This document shows positions 6,794-8,933 of a stretch of DNA of 8,933 nucleotides, piece by piece. Position numbers and translations under genes: made by a program. Under the pieces are notes generated by a model. That model saw only the letters and a list, made by a program, of their open reading frames with translations, did not search any database and was not told the DNA's origin. The DNA is taken from positions 1 through 8,933 of the forward strand of contig JACPXN010000013.1 in assembly GCA_016196515.1 (NCBI GenBank), read 5' to 3'. This DNA is from Candidatus Omnitrophota bacterium (GTDB lineage Bacteria > Omnitrophota > Gorgyraeia > Zapsychrales > Fredricksoniimonadaceae). Each line of letters starts with the position of its first letter. The first letter of the stretch is position 1.

Positions 6794-7875
6794 GGATATT
6801 ACTGGCGACCGGCGGCAGTGGCGGGCACATGTTTCCCGCCCTGCGCACGGCATTGGTTTTGAGAGCGCGCGGGCATGAGGTGGTCTTTGCCGGGGCCCTG
6901 TCTGCCGGCCAGGCAGGCTTGGCCGCGCTCGAGGCAAAAATCAAAGACGAGGGCTTCGCTTGTCATCGCATTGACGCCGCAGGTTTGAGTACGCGCACAC
7001 CCTGGGGTTTGGCCGCGTGGATGGCAGCGACGGCCAAAGCATTCGGCCGTGCCCGGCAGATCGTCAGGGACATCCATCCGGACAAGGTCTTGGGCTTTGG
7101 CGGCTACGGGTCTTTTCCCGTCGCGGCCGCGGCATGGGCCGGGCAGATCCCGCTCATGATCCACGAACAGAACGTTATGCCGGGAAAAGCCAACCGCGTG
7201 ATGGCGTTGATGGCCAAACGCATCGCCGTCACTTTTGCGGCCAGCGAACGGTATTTCAGTGCTTCTAAAACGGTCCATACGGGATGCCCCTGCCATCAGA
7301 TCGCTCCGTCCGTTGCCAAAGAAGCGTTACGCCTTAAATTCGGTCTTGACCCTGTTGACCCTGTCATTTTGATTTTGGGAGGGAGCCAGGGAAGTCAGCG
7401 TTTGAATGGCCTGGTTTTTGAAATGTTGACATTCCTGGGAACAAAGGTCCAGGCCATTCATATGACCGGCAGGCACGACCATCCTGTTTACGCCGTAAAA
7501 TACCGCAAGGCCGGTCTTCGCGTTAAGGCCTGCGCTTTTTTGAGCCCCATTGAGGAGGCCTATGCCGCCGCCGACATGGTCATCGCCCGGGCCGGTGCGG
7601 CCACGGTGTGCGAATTGGCGGCGTTCGCGCTTCCATCGGTCCTGGTGCCTTATCCTTTTGCCGGCGGCCATCAACAATATAATGCGGCCGTATTATCGGA
7701 CGTTGGCGCGGCTGTTTTGCTGGAAGAAAAAAATTGCACTCCCGAATTGTTGAAACAGACCGTTGAAAACATACTGACACAGCCTGTGATCCCCGGGACC
7801 ATGCGCGCCAGGACCCAGAAGATTTTTGTGCCTGACGCCCCGCAGCGTCTGGCCCAGGCCCTGGAGGACTTATGA
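6790..7875 (+). CDS. murG: UDP-GlcNAc:lipid I N-acetylglucosaminyltransferase MurG
   Basis: Peripheral inner-membrane GT-B glycosyltransferase that adds GlcNAc to lipid I to make lipid II, the substrate of FtsW. Its 361 residues fit the family. The N-terminal domain has the glycine-rich loop GGSGGHMFP (8-16), the second one in LGFGGYGSFP (101-110) and HEQN (125-128). The C-terminal UDP-GlcNAc-binding domain has GGSQGSQRLN (197-206), ARAGAATVCEL (266-276, with the conserved Glu at 275) and GGHQQYNA (292-299). The usual TGNPVR motif at the domain junction reads TGCPCH (164-169), changing Asn, Val and Arg. The start is GTG, supported by AGGAG 8 bases upstream and by a GTGA overlap with ftsW. A 9-bp tandem duplication (7348-7365) encodes DPVDPV at 187-192. 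The stop overlaps the next start by 4 bp. Confidence 0.96.
   Translation: MRILLATGGSGGHMFPALRTALVLRARGHEVVFAGALSAGQAGLAALEAKIKDEGFACHRIDAAGLSTRTPWGLAAWMAATAKAFGRARQIVRDIHPDKVLGFGGYGSFPVAAAAWAGQIPLMIHEQNVMPGKANRVMALMAKRIAVTFAASERYFSASKTVHTGCPCHQIAPSVAKEALRLKFGLDPVDPVILILGGSQGSQRLNGLVFEMLTFLGTKVQAIHMTGRHDHPVYAVKYRKAGLRVKACAFLSPIEEAYAAADMVIARAGAATVCELAAFALPSVLVPYPFAGGHQQYNAAVLSDVGAAVLLEEKNCTPELLKQTVENILTQPVIPGTMRARTQKIFVPDAPQRLAQALEDL
7348..7365 (+). repeat. Imperfect 9-bp tandem repeat in murG
   Basis: GACCCTGTT is followed at once by GACCCTGTC. In frame it encodes Asp-Pro-Val twice, in the stretch just before the second Rossmann domain of MurG. It is a short slippage-type duplication in a tolerant position. 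Confidence 0.6.
7863..7867 (+). promoter_or_regulatory. Ribosome binding site for the peptidase gene
   Basis: GGAGG lies 4 bases before the ATG at 7872, within the end of murG. The sequence is strong though the spacing is short. It supports translation of the gene as part of the operon. Confidence 0.5.
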
Positions 7876-8663
7876 GCGTCGTTTGGCGTGTAGGACTGAC
7901 TGTTTGGTGCCTATTTTTGACGGCGGATGTTTGGTCAGCGCCGTCTTCGCAGAAATGGGAAGAGCAAAAGGGGCAGAATTTCATCATCTATGACAGGGAT
8001 GTGCCGCAGGATTTCGTGGACACCGTGATGGCATCCGCACAGGAGGACTTCGGGAGGGTCACCGCCAATTTAGGGATCAGCCGTTATCAGGGCTGGTCGT
8101 GGGACAAACGCGCGGTCATTTACATTTACCGCGACGAAGAGGATTATGTCCAAAACGGCCAACAGGCCGGCTGGTCGCATGGGGCGGCCCTGGCGGAAGC
8201 AAAAGTGATCAAGACCTACCCGTCGGCACAGGGGTTTTTCGATTCCATGCTCCCCCACGAACTGGGGCATATCATCTTTCGCGAATTCGTCGGCATGTCC
8301 GCGGATGTCCCTTTGTGGTTCGAGGAGGGGGTGGCCATGTACCAGGAAAAGGCCAAACGGTTCGGCTCTGACCGCGCTGTGCGCGAAGCCATTGAAAAAG
8401 GTCAATTTATTCCTTTAACGGAATTGACGGATATGCGATTATATAAAGATACGGATGAAAATACCGTCCAGCTGTTCTATGCCGAGGCGGCCAGCGTGGT
8501 GTATTTTCTGATCACTGAATTCGACGAGCAGCATTTTCATCAATTTTGCCGGGAACTCAAGGAAAACACGCGTTTTGAAGATGCCCTGCGTAAAACGTAT
8601 GTGCGCATCAAGGGTTTGGAAGATCTCAACACCATGTGGTTGAGGCACCTCGAGGGTGGTTAA
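7872..8663 (+). CDS. Secreted HELGH zinc metallopeptidase-like protein (peptidase MA/gluzincin type)
   Basis: Predicted exported zinc metallopeptidase of 263 residues with unknown substrate. The N-terminus (Arg at 6, hydrophobic stretch about 8-20, then SAPSS) looks like a signal peptide cleaved near 22-23; there is no lipobox cysteine at that site. HELGH (129-133) supplies two zinc-binding histidines and the catalytic Glu, and WFEEGVAMY (149-157) supplies the third ligand, most likely E152, as in gluzincins. The spacing and the PLWFEEGVAMY context resemble the peptidase MA-like families. A later YAEAASVVYFLITEF stretch (203-217) also fits. I cannot assign a gene name. It overlaps murG by 4 bp and is followed 6 bp later by murC, so it is co-transcribed with wall synthesis genes. 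A role in periplasmic wall or division protein processing is inference from position only. Confidence 0.85.
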   Translation: MSVVWRVGLTVWCLFLTADVWSAPSSQKWEEQKGQNFIIYDRDVPQDFVDTVMASAQEDFGRVTANLGISRYQGWSWDKRAVIYIYRDEEDYVQNGQQAGWSHGAALAEAKVIKTYPSAQGFFDSMLPHELGHIIFREFVGMSADVPLWFEEGVAMYQEKAKRFGSDRAVREAIEKGQFIPLTELTDMRLYKDTDENTVQLFYAEAASVVYFLITEFDEQHFHQFCRELKENTRFEDALRKTYVRIKGLEDLNTMWLRHLEGG

Positions 8664-8669
8664 GAGTAT

Positions 8670-8933
8670 ATGCGCAAACATTATCATCTGATCGGCATCG
8701 GCGGCATCGGCATGGGGGCTTTGGCCTCGTTGCTTTTGGCCAAGGGACATAAGGTCAGCGGTTCGGACTTGAAAGCGAGCGGCCTGACCGGCCGGTTGAA
8801 AAAGAACGGGGCCGAGATCACCATCGGCCATCATGCCGGCAATGTCCGGGGACCCGATTTCGTCGTCTATTCCTCGGCGGTGCCCATCACCAATCCCGAA
8901 CTCATCGCATCCGTCAGCCGCGGGATCCCCCTC
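8670..8933 (+). CDS. murC: UDP-MurNAc:L-alanine ligase MurC, N-terminal part (3' truncated by window)
   Basis: First 88 residues of MurC, the cytoplasmic ligase that adds L-Ala to UDP-MurNAc and so makes the substrate of MurD. The frame is open to the window end. The glycine-rich signature HLIGIGGIGMGALA (6-19), SGSDLKAS (35-42), IGHHAGN (57-63) and VVYSSAVP (70-77) with NPEL (80-83) are typical of the MurC UDP-binding domain. They separate it from MurD and from Mpl with fair confidence. The ATP loop and ligase C-terminus would lie beyond the window. The ATG at 8670 is 6 bases after the peptidase stop. The preceding bases give only a weak Shine-Dalgarno match (AAGAG overlapping the stop). Confidence 0.93.
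   Translation, partial: MRKHYHLIGIGGIGMGALASLLLAKGHKVSGSDLKASGLTGRLKKNGAEITIGHHAGNVRGPDFVVYSSAVPITNPELIASVSRGIPL

Noticed and set aside
7872..8663. Calling the gene between murG and murC a division protein such as FtsQ or a MurB
   Set aside because: There is no POTRA or FAD-binding signature; the HELGH and EEG motifs after a signal peptide point to a metallopeptidase.

Overview
This window is an internal slice of a bacterial division and cell wall (dcw) cluster. All genes lie on the + strand and are packed nearly end to end. The order is ftsI (3' part), murE, murF, mraY, murD, ftsW, murG, a secreted zinc-peptidase-like gene, and murC (5' part). Most junctions are 4-bp ATGA/GTGA overlaps or gaps of 3-6 bp, so this reads as one translationally coupled operon. 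I see no promoter, terminator, tRNA, rRNA, CRISPR array or transposase gene.

The genes cover consecutive steps of peptidoglycan building. MurC, MurD, MurE and MurF add L-Ala, D-Glu, the third residue and D-Ala-D-Ala to UDP-MurNAc in the cytoplasm. MraY moves the product onto undecaprenyl phosphate (lipid I) and MurG adds GlcNAc (lipid II). FtsW polymerises lipid II at the septum and FtsI cross-links it. MurE carries the DNPR motif associated with meso-diaminopimelate, so an mDAP-type wall is expected, as in most diderm bacteria. The moderately GC-rich sequence, the divergent but clearly bacterial proteins and the secreted peptidase suggest an uncultured diderm lineage. Omnitrophota is my best guess, but that is inference and weakly held.

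Three things depart from a textbook cluster. (1) The only gap longer than a few bases, between murD and ftsW, is filled by a compact 57-bp palindromic element. It consists of two perfect 8-bp-stem hairpins, each with a GTAG foot, in opposite orientation. This is the architecture of a REP pair (BIME), and the murD stop codon lies inside the first GTAG. (2) MurD is only 387 residues. It lacks about 40 residues directly after its NDS motif, including the segments that normally carry SKATN and GGxxK, and is also short in the central domain. This matters because MurD is normally essential. (3) A signal-peptide-bearing HELGH...EEG metallopeptidase sits between murG and murC, where classical dcw clusters have no peptidase.
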